A stretch of DNA of 64,000 bases. Source: Flaccisagitta enflata (lineage: Eukaryota > Chaetognatha > Sagittoidea > Aphragmophora). The position numbers and the translations under genes are program-made. Below, piece by piece: positions 33,092 through 42,918 of the stretch. The notes under the pieces were generated by a model. It did no database searches. It worked only from the letters and a program-made list of their open reading frames with translations, and was not told the origin of the DNA. The stretch's first letter is position 1, and each line of letters starts with the position of its first letter. Location: the NCBI GenBank assembly GCA_965153355.1, contig OZ231126.1, positions 104,284,001 to 104,348,000 on the forward strand. Reading direction: 5' to 3'.

Positions 33092-34490
33092 TTTATCCAC
33101 ATGTCCGCGGGGATCAACGCCATCAATCGACTGCGGGAGGCTCGAGTACATCCCAGTACACTTCACTACGTCCATCCGCATCCTCTCGACCACCCACGAG
33201 GCTCGCAGACGTCCAGCAGCTCGTCGTCAACATCCCTCAAACTTTGAAGACTCTGGCATCAACAACCTCAACACCAGGCGCAGACGAACGGCTCCCACGC
33301 CCAAACGACGAGCCCCACGACCATCAGACGCGGTAAACACGTCCACCACATCGTTGGGTAACAACATCCATCGTCACTTCGCCCATACGAACCTCCAGTG
33401 GCTCGTCATCCGCATCACCAAGTCGTCCTCGTCGAGCTTTCGCCGCCGCCTAAATGTAAACGTGACGCCAACTTTGAAGAGACGCTGACGCCGAACCTGC
33501 GAAGGAATCTGCACGAAACTCGAGCTCCAACTACCTTGGTATCGACTCTAACAACGCTGAAAGTTTCAACCTCCGGACTCAAAGGGTTCGAGTATATTCC
33601 CTCACACTCCTTTTTGCTCTCAAATTCGCCATTTTCGACGATCCTCCAACACCCTCGGTTTCAATCGTCTCTCGACGCCGCGATTCGACTTCTATCAGCA
33701 CCAAAACGATACCAGTGGTACTCCAAGTCGTCCTCTTCGAGATTCTGGACCAACCACGACGATCCTCCACCCCCAAGCAGCCCGTCCGCGTCAACAAACT
33801 TCAAATTCGACGAACCTCCATTTCCGGAAATTTCAATCGTCTCTCGACGCCAGAGTTCGGGTTGGATCGTCACAAAAATTGACAGGCATGTACCTCTAAG
33901 TGTCCTCTACGACATCCACCACCAGCAGCGACCGTCTTCAGCCGCCAAGCAGCCCGTCCGCGCGACGAAAGTTCGGGTTCGTCGAGCCGCCGCCGCCGGC
34001 GACTTTAATCGTCTCTCGACGCCAAAGTTCGAGTTGGATCGTCGTACAAACCAACAGGCATGTACCTCTAAGGGTCCTCTACACCACTCACTACCAACAG
34101 CGACCGTCATCAGCCGCCAAGCAGCTCGTCAGCGCGACGAAAGTTCGAGTTCGTCGAGCCGCCGCCTACAACAACTTTAAGTCAATCCCAGCGGCCCAAT
34201 TCTTCACCAATCTTCGTGAATTCGCTCGTGGAGTGATATCAACTCGTCCACCACCTTCTCCTCTCGCGCCATCGTCATACTCAAACGCCAAGTCCCTCGT
34301 CAAAGCGAACAAACCGCATCACTTCGCGACCTTCGCTTCCAAAGACTTCATGCTTCACTTGACGACCTGCTGCGCGACTGAGAAGCTCGAGACCGGTTCA
34401 CCATCGTCTAGTAGTGTCTCCTCAACTTCCACTTCCATCCTCAACTCGTCAATCAACTCCCAAGTCTCCCGTTGACGCGACTGAAGTCGC
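33092..34490 (+). pseudogene. Degraded unit of the unknown element
   Basis: Starts at an ATGTCC-like position and ends with CGTTGACGCGACTGAAGTCG, mirroring the end of the 28.9-kb copy. Inside, several near-repeats of ~180 bp share TCAATCGTCTCTCGACGCC, 'aagttcg(a/g)gtt' and 'ccgccaagcag'. Open frames in several registers (33398-34180, 33900-34475) are Ser/Arg-rich and switch frames, as expected of decayed tandem coding repeats. No domain was recognised. Confidence 0.35.
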
Positions 34491-35235
34491 ATACTACTAG
34501 AGTTTCAAAGCAAAGAAGTGGCCATATCTGCCAAACGGCTCGTCAGAGGAAAAATCCGCTGGACGATCTCCACCTCTGGTATAAGTCAAGGTTGCTGAAT
34601 CAGCAGACATGTCGCTACATGGGTTTTTATGAACTCAACTCGTTTTACTCCTTAACTCAGTGACTACTGTATGCAAATGAGCTCTGCCCAAGAAAGTTGT
34701 GTGTAGCAAGAATACACATTGTTCGTTCTGCTTTACAATAAACTTGTATCTGATTCATCCTGAATCCTGGACTTTTTATTTCTACAAGGCCTAGAGCCTT
34801 AAGTATGATTAAATACCCCAAAGGGGTAGTTGAATGACTTTAAGGGCTGAATGCCCCTGTAAAGACTTGTACTGTGGCGTAGCCTTGTGTCTTATGTTGT
34901 AACTGTAACTACAACACCAAACTTGTTTGGAGTCCAAGTTGTGGCTATTGCTCACAGCTACAAATTGTTTATTTTGAACCCCTCAAACATGATCTTTGGC
35001 TTGTATCTTTTTTATGCATCACACTGTAAGTCGAGGTCGGCCTTTCAGCAGACATACAGCTCCATAGCCTAACTCGTTCATTACTCGTTTTCTTCATCAA
35101 ATGACCAGCAGCAATATGCAAATCAGCTGAGCTGAAATTCTCATATCCAACAGAAGTATTGTTATTATCAATATTATCATTATTGATACTGTTATTGTTA
35201 AAATTAATACTAAGTCCATGTTATTGACGTGCTGA
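34491..35235. other. Intergenic, no gene seen
   Basis: Contains CAATAAACTTGTATCTGATT near 34736, resembling a poly(A)-signal region downstream of the degraded unit. Some stretches are palindromic ('taccccaaaggggta'). No supported gene. Confidence 0.45.
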
Positions 35236-35420
35236 TTGACTCGTGCAGTACTATTGTTGTATTGAGCACGACACGTGCAATGCAATGGTTGTATTGAGCA
35301 CAATTTGTGCCATACAATTGTATTGAGCACGAGTCGTGCTCAATGCAACAATTGTATTGCACGAATCGTGCTCAGTCACCTAGAAGACAAACAAATACAA
35401 AATTATATGGAGCACGACTG
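35236..35420. repeat. Cluster of TTGAGCACGA palindromic repeats
   Basis: TTGTATTGAGCACGA-type units occur about five times in both orientations. Near 35330 they form an exact 10-bp inverted pair around one base (TTGAGCACGAGTCGTGCTCA). Spacing is about 25-45 bp. Confidence 0.65.
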
Positions 35421-35669
35421 CAAACTATTGTATACCATCGGCATTGGCATGTGATAGTTTTGTTTTGTTATGTTATTATTAAAAACAAAAACAAGAAAAA
35501 CTACAGCCACTTATTTCCCACGTTTTGTTGATTTGTGAAAGCAACAAATTTGTTCGTGCCTGATTTCGCTAGGACCTGTGATGATGTTGTTAGTTCAGTC
35601 AGAACAATGGGCATTCGTTTAAAATGATTATAGTCAGTCAGATCCAGTTTAATGGTCTTGCCAAGATTA

Positions 35670-35925
35670 GTCACGTACACGCGACTCTACTCCTTGCCGT
35701 GTCGGTCGGTCGGTCAGTCGGTCGGTCGGTCCGTCTGTGCGTCCGTCCATCACATAAATTCCGTCGGTTTTGCAGTACTGCTCCTGTCGGTCCGTCCGCG
35801 ACTGGTGCCGGTCGGTCCGGCCGTCCATGCGTCTGTCCGTCACATTGATAAATTCCGCCCGAATTTTGCAGTACTGCTCCTGCCGAACCGTCCGCGACTG
35901 GATTGCCATGTATCCGGCCTTGTAT
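35670..35925 (+). repeat. DR1 copy, plus, duplicated middle
   Basis: The left end is ACACGCGACTCTACTCC followed by a GGTCGGTCGGTCAGTCGGTC run. The middle segment with 'gtccgtc..cacat..aaattccg' and 'gcagtactgctcctg' appears twice. The right end is GATTGCCATGTATCCGGCCT. The frames over it on both strands are shadows. Confidence 0.75.
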
Positions 35926-36140
35926 TAGTGAACTGTTATAGTTAGCAAGGAAACTACCCTGCGCTCAGGGTAGTTTCTTTGCTGGTTTTTTTTACTGGCT
36001 TTTCGGCTATACAATTTTTGTATTCAGCTATACAATTATTGTATTTACTACGGGTTCTGGCGCTGAAATACAATTTTTGTATTTTTTTTTCCTGCTCGCT
36101 GCCGGCTCCTTTTTTATTCAATTATTGTATAAATTATGGA

Positions 36141-36350
36141 ATACAATAAATAAATATCGTCGCTACAATAATTAAATATCGTCGTTTTTTTATACAATTT
36201 TTGTTTTTTCCTATACAATTGCTATACAATCGTCATACAACTCGTGTATTTGCTGTACAACTGCTGTACAATTGCTGTACAATTCGTTGTATTATCTAAA
36301 ATACAATAACGTCCGTTGCTGTACAACACGACGATATTTATTTATTGTAT
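36141..36350. mobile_element. 210-bp element with 22-bp TIRs
   Basis: ATACAATAAATAAATATCGT plus 'cg' at 36141-36162 is repeated in reverse complement at 36329-36350. The interior is made of 'tacaatt' and 'tgctgtacaa' motifs. A truncated copy lies at 26859-26990. No target duplication could be fixed because the flanks are AT-rich. It is a small MITE-like element of unknown superfamily. Confidence 0.6.
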
Positions 36351-36439
36351 ATTATTATTATTATTATGAGTGCAGGAAGGACAACAGAACACGACGACTA
36401 CTGAATATGCTGATGACAGAAAACGCCAATGACAGAAAA

Positions 36440-36800
36440 CGCCGACAATAGGATACGCCGGTGATTGAACGAGCCGGTGATTGAATGAGCCGGTGATTGA
36501 ACGAGTCGGTGATTGAACGAGCTGGTGATTGAACATGCCAATGATTGAACATGCCAAGGATTGAACATGCTGATGATTGAACACGTCGGTGATTGAACAC
36601 GTCGGTGATCAAACATTCCGGTGACCAGATGGGCCGGTGACCAGATGGGCCGGTGACCAGATGGGCCAGTGACCAGACGGGCCGGTGACCAGACGGGCCG
36701 GTGACCAGACGGGCTGGTGACCAGACAGGCCAGTGACCAGACGGGCTGGTGACCAGATGGGCCGGTGACCAGACGGGCCGGAGACGACAAACACGCCAGG
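36440..36800 (+). repeat. 16-bp minisatellite
   Basis: Units GGTGATTGAACGAGCC give way to GGTGACCAGATGGGCC, more than 20 copies in all. The long minus-strand frames (up to 229 codons over 36364-37053) are created by this array. Confidence 0.85.
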
Positions 36801-37016
36801 GACCAAACACGCCGGAACTTCCACGGCAAAAGAATTTCGCGGAAGCTTGGTCGGGAAGCAATGCTGAGACGACTTGATGGGGGAGGAAAATAACTGGAAA
36901 GAAGAGGAAATCAACTGGAAGTAAGAGGAACAGAACAACGATTGGGGGAGAGCACAATGTCGCGGCTCCTGATTTTTGCTGCCTAGTCTCCAGACAAATC
37001 TTGTGACCCGGTCGCC

Positions 37017-37324
37017 GGGGGAGTGTTACGAAGCCACTCCTTACGCAGACCACGTGTCATAGAATGTAGCAACAACAACAGTCTGATACAACAACCTCAT
37101 AGCGACAAAGAAGATGCTTAGCTGAAAATGTATTTTCTTTCTTTTTATATTGATTTCTACTTTCTTATCGCCAAAGGCTGGAGGCAAATCAATCCGCACC
37201 GCCCCACTAAGTTTTGGTATACTTAATGATCTCTTACAGTTAAACTTGCAGAATTGTATCAAATGACATAATAATGATTCTGTATTCGCTTTATTCAAAA
37301 GAGCACCGCGTATATCAAATGTGT
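37017..37324 (+). mobile_element. LTR1 5' portion with PPT
   Basis: GGGGGAG-type purine tract at about 37017-37023 directly precedes TGTTACGAAGCCACTCCTTA, the same start as the 26.3-kb LTR1. After ~300 matching bases it passes at 'gtgtgtag' into LTR2 sequence. A PPT immediately before TG is what a 3' LTR should show. Confidence 0.6.
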
Positions 37325-38049
37325 GTAGAGTTGTGGATGTAGAATTTTAAAGGACAGATACTATAAGTTAAACTAAAACAAAAAATCTAAAGGTCTAAAA
37401 ATATATTAAACAATTTGCGCAAGGAAATTCCTTTCTCATGTACTTTTGTTATTAAGAATTGTTCACCTTTATAATCATATTTTAGACTTTAGTTTGGTAC
37501 AGTGAATTGGTTTTCATTCAATCTATTGTTGATTTATGTTGACAATAACATTGACATTCAATGTACCTTTATCTGTTTCTATCAACTGACAATCTTCGAT
37601 GTTGGAGTTTTGTGACAACATTGAAGATGAAATATTTTGTTATCATTGATGCATCAATGGGATATCTTTAACTGAATACAACTGTAAATTCCTTGGTATA
37701 AAACATTGTGTGACATGTTATTTGGATCCATTCTCATCGCTCGCTTGGGTCATTTGCTCTGCGTAAGTTCCATTCCTCTAACTCTGTCTAAATAAACTTA
37801 TTGCCTTAAACTCTGTCTAAATAAATTTATTGCCTAAAACTCTGTCTAAATAAACTTATTGCCTAAATAACTATGTCATGAATAAATATATCTAAACATT
37901 GTTACCATTCAATAAGTCCTGCTTCCATGCCTCTGAATGAAGAATTAAGGGCTTTGGTCAATTACTATTGAACTAGATGGTATTTAAAGGATCAGGAAAA
38001 GATTTATTGAGACTAAGAATGAACAAGCATAACCAGACTAGAATTTACA
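37325..38049 (+). mobile_element. LTR2 copy 2 (full, plus)
   Basis: From GTAGAGTTGTGGATGTAGAA to 'agactagaatttaca', ~725 bp. It matches the minus copy at 41266-41992 over its whole length and the interrupted copy at 19.4-20.4 kb over most of it. It may be the inner part of one long LTR that starts at 37024. Confidence 0.75.
37697..37870 (+). promoter_or_regulatory. LTR2 copy 2: TATA box and triple poly(A) signal
   Basis: TATAAAA at 37697-37703, then three ~28-bp tandem units around AATAAA between about 37785 and 37865. The arrangement equals that of copy 1. Confidence 0.6.
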
Positions 38050-38055
38050 ATAACT

Positions 38056-38070
38056 TGGTGGCACCAGGAT
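38056..38070 (+). promoter_or_regulatory. Candidate primer-binding site
   Basis: TGGTGGCACCAGGAT lies a few bases after the LTR2 end at 38049. A PBS begins with TGG because it pairs with the CCA end of a tRNA. The tRNA was not identified. At the 26.7-kb LTR1 the corresponding place has GTGGCGCCTAAG. Confidence 0.35.
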
Positions 38071-38489
38071 TTATAGGCATGAATGGTACCTTTGTTAAGT
38101 ACGGCCCGTGGTAATGGGTTATTGTACAGATTTTTTATTAACCATGGTTACGGCACCTTGGGGTGGGGTCACTCTTCTAGCGGTAAGGGCGTGGGTCTTC
38201 ACCCTTGGGCTCGTCACACGGCGTCACCGCGCGGGCGCGGTCTACCTGCGTGATGATTTTGACATGTTTATTTCCGTAAGGGGCAGTGAATTATGAGAAA
38301 CAGGATTGTTTTCGATGGCTCGCAGGGCAAAGATACATAAATAAACATTCAGAATATGATATATATGAAACGCATTTTGAGGCGCGAAAATAAGAGGGGA
38401 GATCAAATGAAACAGAAAAACATAACCACATCGACTTCACACTTGAACAAGACTGACAAACATAATTAAATTACAGTGTAAACTCGAGA
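38071..38489 (+). other. Leader of Ty3-like element
   Basis: Between the PBS-like site and the first gag-like frame. A GC-rich stretch at 38155-38250 is unlike its AT-rich surroundings and could fold. No gene was seen; the 62-codon frame at 38108-38296 is not supported. Confidence 0.4.
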
Positions 38490-40430
38490 ATGGTGGAACA
38501 GGAAGAGCAACTAAAGGAAGATAAACAGTTGGGAGAGGAAATTTGTGAAGAGCAAAGGCGCCTTGGAGGACTTCTGGGATTCGTGAACCTCATCAGTTAA
38601 TTCTGTTTGTCTTGCTTGGTCAGTACATGGCACTCCTTTCACGTTGTCAGTAAAGAAATAAGGGAAAGATATTAATGACAGAGGGATAAACTGAAAGAAA
38701 GGTGGAGGGTAGTGATGACTAGGAATTGACTCCTTTAGTGACGGTAGAACAAAAGTTACAGATTCTCCACCCTCAACAGAGCTGCCCTGGATGAAAAGAA
38801 AAGTTTTTTGGAAAATATCAGATCCATCATCGCCAGCCTCGTCAGTAAGGGATACTCTGCAGATACAGCTCCTGCGCCAAGACCATCGAAGCAGGAAAGA
38901 GGAGAGAATGAATACGAATCGGCGATAAAAACTTATGAAGAGGACCTCGCGAGGATGAGACATTGGTATGACAGAACAAGGACAGTCAAAGACAGACAAA
39001 GACAGTCAAATACAGACAGACAGACACACACAGACACAGACAGAGACAGACAGAGACAGACAGAGACAGATACAGACAGATACAGACAAACACAGACAGA
39101 CACAGACAGACAGACACAGACAGACTCAGACAGACACAGATAGACACAGACAGACACAGACAAACACAGACAGACACAGACAGACACAAACTGACACAGA
39201 CTGAGACAGACAGACACATATAGACACAGATGGACACAGATAGACACAGATAGACACAGATAGAGACAGACAGACGCAGACAGACACAGACAGACACAGA
39301 CAGACACAGACAGACACAGACAGACACAGACAGACAGACACAGACAGACAAAGACAGATACAGACAGATACAGACAAACACGGACAGACACAGACAGACA
39401 GACACAGACAGACGCAGACAGACACAGACAGACAGACAGACAGACACAGACAGGCACAGACAGACACAGACGGACAGACACTGACAGATACAGACAGACA
39501 GGACGGGAGGATTACTTGAACACAACTGCACGATTTAAATTTCGCAAATGTACGTCAATCTTAGGTGTGAGGAACTAGAGAGGGAAAACACGGCTCTCAA
39601 ACAAGAGTTGAAGGACATAAAGATTACCTTAGAAACGGGGCGGCCGGCCACTTGTCTTCCGGGGCGGCCGGCCACTCGTCTTCCGGGGCTTCGGGCGGCG
39701 GATACATGAATAGCAGCGGCAGCGGCGCTGCGACGGCGACCTCCAGCTCCATCCCATGAGGAGGCGTTCAGTTTGGACTCACGGGACGCCAACAAGATGT
39801 AGGAAGAACGACGAAGGACTCCAGCCTGCAAACAATTATACAAAGCTCAAGATTAATCAAGGTTAAATTCGAGGCAACAGATGATATAGTAAAATATGTA
39901 ATGGTTAAAGCAACCTGTCTAACGCGATAAAAGAATATTTCGGGAGAGAGACCAGTCAGCTAAAAATACAAATAGCAATATTTCACAACGGAGAGGAATT
40001 GAAAAAGGACGCTCAGTTTGTTTACGACAATATGAAAACAATAGCGCACTTCGACCTAGATCAGTTTTTCACAGGCCTGTTTGAGATGAACTTCCCGTCA
40101 CCCAACTCGAGTTTACAACTAGGCTACTCAAAACTGACTCAAAACTTTCCGACTAAATGCACGATCATTGAATATGCCAGAACATTTCGATGTTTTGTCA
40201 ATATGTTGAAATGGGAATTAAACACGCAAATAAACAAATTTTTGGAAGGCTTGTCCTGCGCTGATGTTAAATCAGCGCTCAGAAGACACAAATTAGGGGG
40301 CATGGCATTTAACGATCTTGTGTCATTAGCCGTTGATATAAATAACAATCTGAATCTGGAGAAAAACATGTCTAGGACTTTGATCTTGGAAAAGGAAAAT
40401 GACAAAGGGACCGATTTCGACATGACTCTC
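38490..40430 (+). pseudogene. Broken Ty3/Gypsy-like gag
   Basis: Pieces of one gag-like protein are spread over the locus. 38490-38603 gives a charged helix (EEQLKEDKQLGEEICEEQRR). About 38780-38990 gives a coiled-coil piece ([20 protein letters not shown]). After a CAGACA tract, 39545-39620 gives [14 protein letters not shown]. About 39930-40380 gives the best part, with EYARTFRCFVNMLKWELNTQ and LSCADVKSALRRHKLGGMAF, resembling a retroelement Gag core. Stops and frame changes separate the pieces. The 3' end joins inverted sequence at about 40430. Not functional. Confidence 0.5.
39000..39505. repeat. (CAGACA)n tract
   Basis: Purine-rich repeats of CAGACAGACACAGA with drift, ~500 bp. A complementary TGTCTG tract lies at 40745-40990. 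All frames across it are shadows. Confidence 0.9.
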
Positions 40431-40735
40431 AAAATTTTGTTTATTTGCGTGTTTAATTCCCATTTCAACATATTGACAAAACTGAAGGCCTCCCCATGGG
40501 ATGGAGCTGGAGGTCGTCGACGCAGCGCCGCTGCCGCTGCTATTCATGTATCCGCCGCCCGTGATGTTGTTGCCCGCAGCCGCGGAAGACGAGTGGCCGG
40601 CCGCCCCGTTTCTAAGGTAATCTTTATGTTCCTTCAACTCTTGTCTGAGAGCTGCGTTTTCCCTCTCTAGTTCCTCACACCTAAGATTGACGTACATTTG
40701 CGAAATTTAAATCGTGCAGTTGTGTTTGAGTAATC
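39540..40735. repeat. Inverted gag segments
   Basis: About 39525-39775 is mirrored by about 40480-40735. The pair shares the reading [14 protein letters not shown] on opposite strands and the CGGCCGGCCACTCGTCTTCC area. Inside, 40195-40240 is mirrored by 40432-40480, sharing MLKWELNTQINK. The two inverted pairs are nested, with a ~190-bp loop. Confidence 0.8.
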
Positions 40736-40744
40736 CTCCCGTCC

Positions 40745-40990
40745 TGTCTGTCTGTATCTGTCAGTGTCTGTCCATCTGTGTCTGTCTGTGTCTGTCTGTG
40801 CCTGTCTGTGTCTGTCTGTCTGTCTGTGTCTGTCTGCGTCTGTCTGTGTCTGTCTGTCTGTGTCTGTCCGTGTTTGTCTGTATCTGTCTGTATCTGTCTT
40901 TGTCTGTCTGTGACTGTCTGTCTGTGTCTGTCTGTGTCAGTTTGTGTCTGTCTGTGTCTGTCTGTGTTTGTCTGTGTCTGTCTGTGTCTA
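40745..40990. repeat. (TGTCTG)n tract
   Basis: Complement of the 39.0-39.5 kb tract and positioned as its mirror in the inverted structure, though only half as long. Confidence 0.9.
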
Positions 40991-40991
40991 T

Positions 40992-41265
40992 CTATTTTGC
41001 GTCTTTTGCCATTCCTTCTAAGGTTTTTTCAATTAATTGTAAGGGGTAACTGACTGATTTAACCATTTTGTTCTGAGAACGATAATCGTGGCAAAATCTA
41101 ATTTTTTGTACAGGTTTACCATCTGGGCCTAATTTTTCCAGAAAGACTATCACGGGATTGCTACAGAATTTGACTAAGCCGTTGCTCCGTTCGATTACAT
41201 TAGCCTTAAGGAGGTCCCTCACATAACCCTTTAATGCCTCTTGTTTTTCATCCGGTAATTTTTAT
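40992..41265 (-). pseudogene. Ty3/Gypsy reverse-transcriptase fragment
   Basis: On the minus strand a frame reads LPDEKQEALKGYVRDLLKAN, then VIERSNGLVKFCSNPVIVFL, then KIRFCHDYRSQNKMV and [17 protein letters not shown]. This is the fingers region of a Ty3/Gypsy RT, where 'GIIRPSxSPxxSPVVxVxKKDG' is followed by 'RxCxDYRxLNxxTxxxxYPLPxI'. The catalytic YxDD part is absent; the frame runs into the TGTCTG tract. It lies directly next to an LTR on the same strand, an abnormal order (RT before gag) that indicates rearrangement. Confidence 0.75.
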
Positions 41266-41992
41266 TGTAACTTCTAGTCTGGTTATGCTTGTTCATTCTT
41301 AGTCTCAATAAATCTTTTCCTGATCCTTTAAATACCATCTAGTTCAATAGTAATTGACCAAAGCCCTTAATTCTTCATTCGGAGGCATGGAAGCAGGACT
41401 TATTGAATGGTAACAATGTTTAAATATATATTTATTCATGAAATAGTTATTTAGGCGAAAAGTTTATTTAGACAGAGTTTTAGGCAATAAATTCATTTAG
41501 ACAGAGTTTAAGGCAATAAGTTTATTTAGACAGAGTTGGAGGAATGGAACTTACGCAGAGCAAATGACCCCAGCGATTAATGAGAATGGATCCAAATAAC
41601 ACATCACACAATGTTTTATACCAAGGAATTAACAGTTGTATTCAGTTAAAGATATCCCATTGATGCATCAATGATAACAAAATATTTCATCTTCAATGTT
41701 GTCACAAAACTCCAACATCGAAGATTGTCAGTTGATAGAAACAGATAAAGGTACATTGAATGTCAATGTTATTGTCAACATAAATCAACAATAGATTGAA
41801 TGAAAACCAATTCACTGTACCAAACTAAAGTCTAAAATATGATTATAAAGGTGAACAATTCTTAATAACAAAAGTACATGAGAAAGGAATTTCCTTGTGC
41901 AAATTGTTTAATATATTTTTAGACCTTTAGATTTTTTGTTTTAGTTTAACTTATAGTATCTGTCCTTTAAAATTCTACATCCACAACTCTAC
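41266..41992 (-). mobile_element. LTR2 copy 3 (minus)
   Basis: Reverse complement of the 37325-38049 LTR across its full length, with scattered differences. The minus-strand TATA box is at 41614-41620 and three AATAAA units lie at about 41455-41540. With the plus copy at 37.3 kb it forms inverted LTRs ~3.2 kb apart. Confidence 0.85.
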
Positions 41993-42516
41993 CTCCACCA
42001 AATTGGTTCCATCTGAACCGATTAATAGTAAAATATAAAGAAATAACTATTCATTTGGATTTTTGACTAACAAACTAACTATGACTTACTAACGGCCCGG
42101 ATAGTATTTTGTGACTCTGATATTCTGCCACGTCGCCGTCAACGGATCTACAGAACCGTTTGGATGAACTTCGGTCCCGCGTCATCACTGTCTTGTCATC
42201 GTCATTGGCCGTCTCTCACCAAGTTGGCCTCTGATTGGCTGACCCAACTGGGAGACGACCGCGTCTCAGATTTTTATTCCATTATCATTTTTCCCCGCTC
42301 GTCAGAGGTAATTAATATTCAAGCAACGTTAAAATTCATTAATTGTTGGTTTTATTCATTTCTATCACCTCGTGGTGTACATCTAATTTTATCTCATTTT
42401 ATCCTATTGATTTTATTTTGATTTTATCCTCCTCATTTTACTTTTCTCTACTTTGAGTTTTTCTTTCCCTTTTTTTTATCTCATCTTCTTTTATTTCTGA
42501 AGAAAAGCGTCTCGCT
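41993..42516. other. Spacer, no gene seen
   Basis: Begins outside LTR2 with 'ctccaccaaattggttcc'. A GC-richer stretch at 42110-42270 precedes AT-rich repeats of 'attttat' (42380-42480) before the next ORF. No LTR matching sequence near 47 kb was found. Confidence 0.4.
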
Positions 42517-42918
42517 ATGCATAGCTTGCTCATTTCAATTTTTATTTTGTTTGGTGCGTCTGTCATCAGCGCCCATCTCGACATGACGACCGTCCGTCCG
42601 ACCCAAATGTATCGATGCTCGGATTTTTTACGAATGAAATGTCGTCGTGGTCCGTCACTTGTCACGTTGTCACCCGTCTGTCAACAATTTTTCCAGACTA
42701 GGTCAACGCCTACCACAACGAGCCCTACCTCAGCCCTTCCACTTAGCACTACCACTGCCACCCAACCCCCCATCCCCCATGCGACCTTACAAGGATGGGC
42801 GAAGGTATTGATAGCGATTATTTCGAGCCTGGCAGCACTCTATTCAGCTTATGTTTCATTTCTTAAATCTAAATTGAAAAAAAGTGTGGCCGGATTTTCC
42901 ACTGGTCAAAAGAATTAG
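42517..42918 (+). CDS. Signal peptide/single-TM protein, unknown
   Basis: ATG 42517 starts a 133-residue product with a classic signal peptide (MHSLLISIFILFGASVIS), a short ectodomain with three cysteines, a Thr/Pro-rich stalk (TPTTTSPTSALPLSTTTATQ), a membrane segment near 94-114 (VLIAIISSLAALYSAYVSFL) and a basic tail. This is a type I membrane layout. The last ~15 codons overlap, in another frame, the beginning of a Ty3-type RNase H region, so the natural C-terminus may have been lost. It could be an envelope-like piece or a host exon. It has no similarity that can be named. Confidence 0.45.
   Translation: MHSLLISIFILFGASVISAHLDMTTVRPTQMYRCSDFLRMKCRRGPSLVTLSPVCQQFFQTRSTPTTTSPTSALPLSTTTATQPPIPHATLQGWAKVLIAIISSLAALYSAYVSFLKSKLKKSVAGFSTGQKN

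Noticed and set aside
36364-37053. 229-codon minus-strand ORF
   Set aside because: Generated by the 16-bp minisatellite; periodic peptide.
38933-39531. ORFs of ~180 codons, Cys/Val/Leu/Ser-rich
   Set aside because: Translations of the CAGACA tract.
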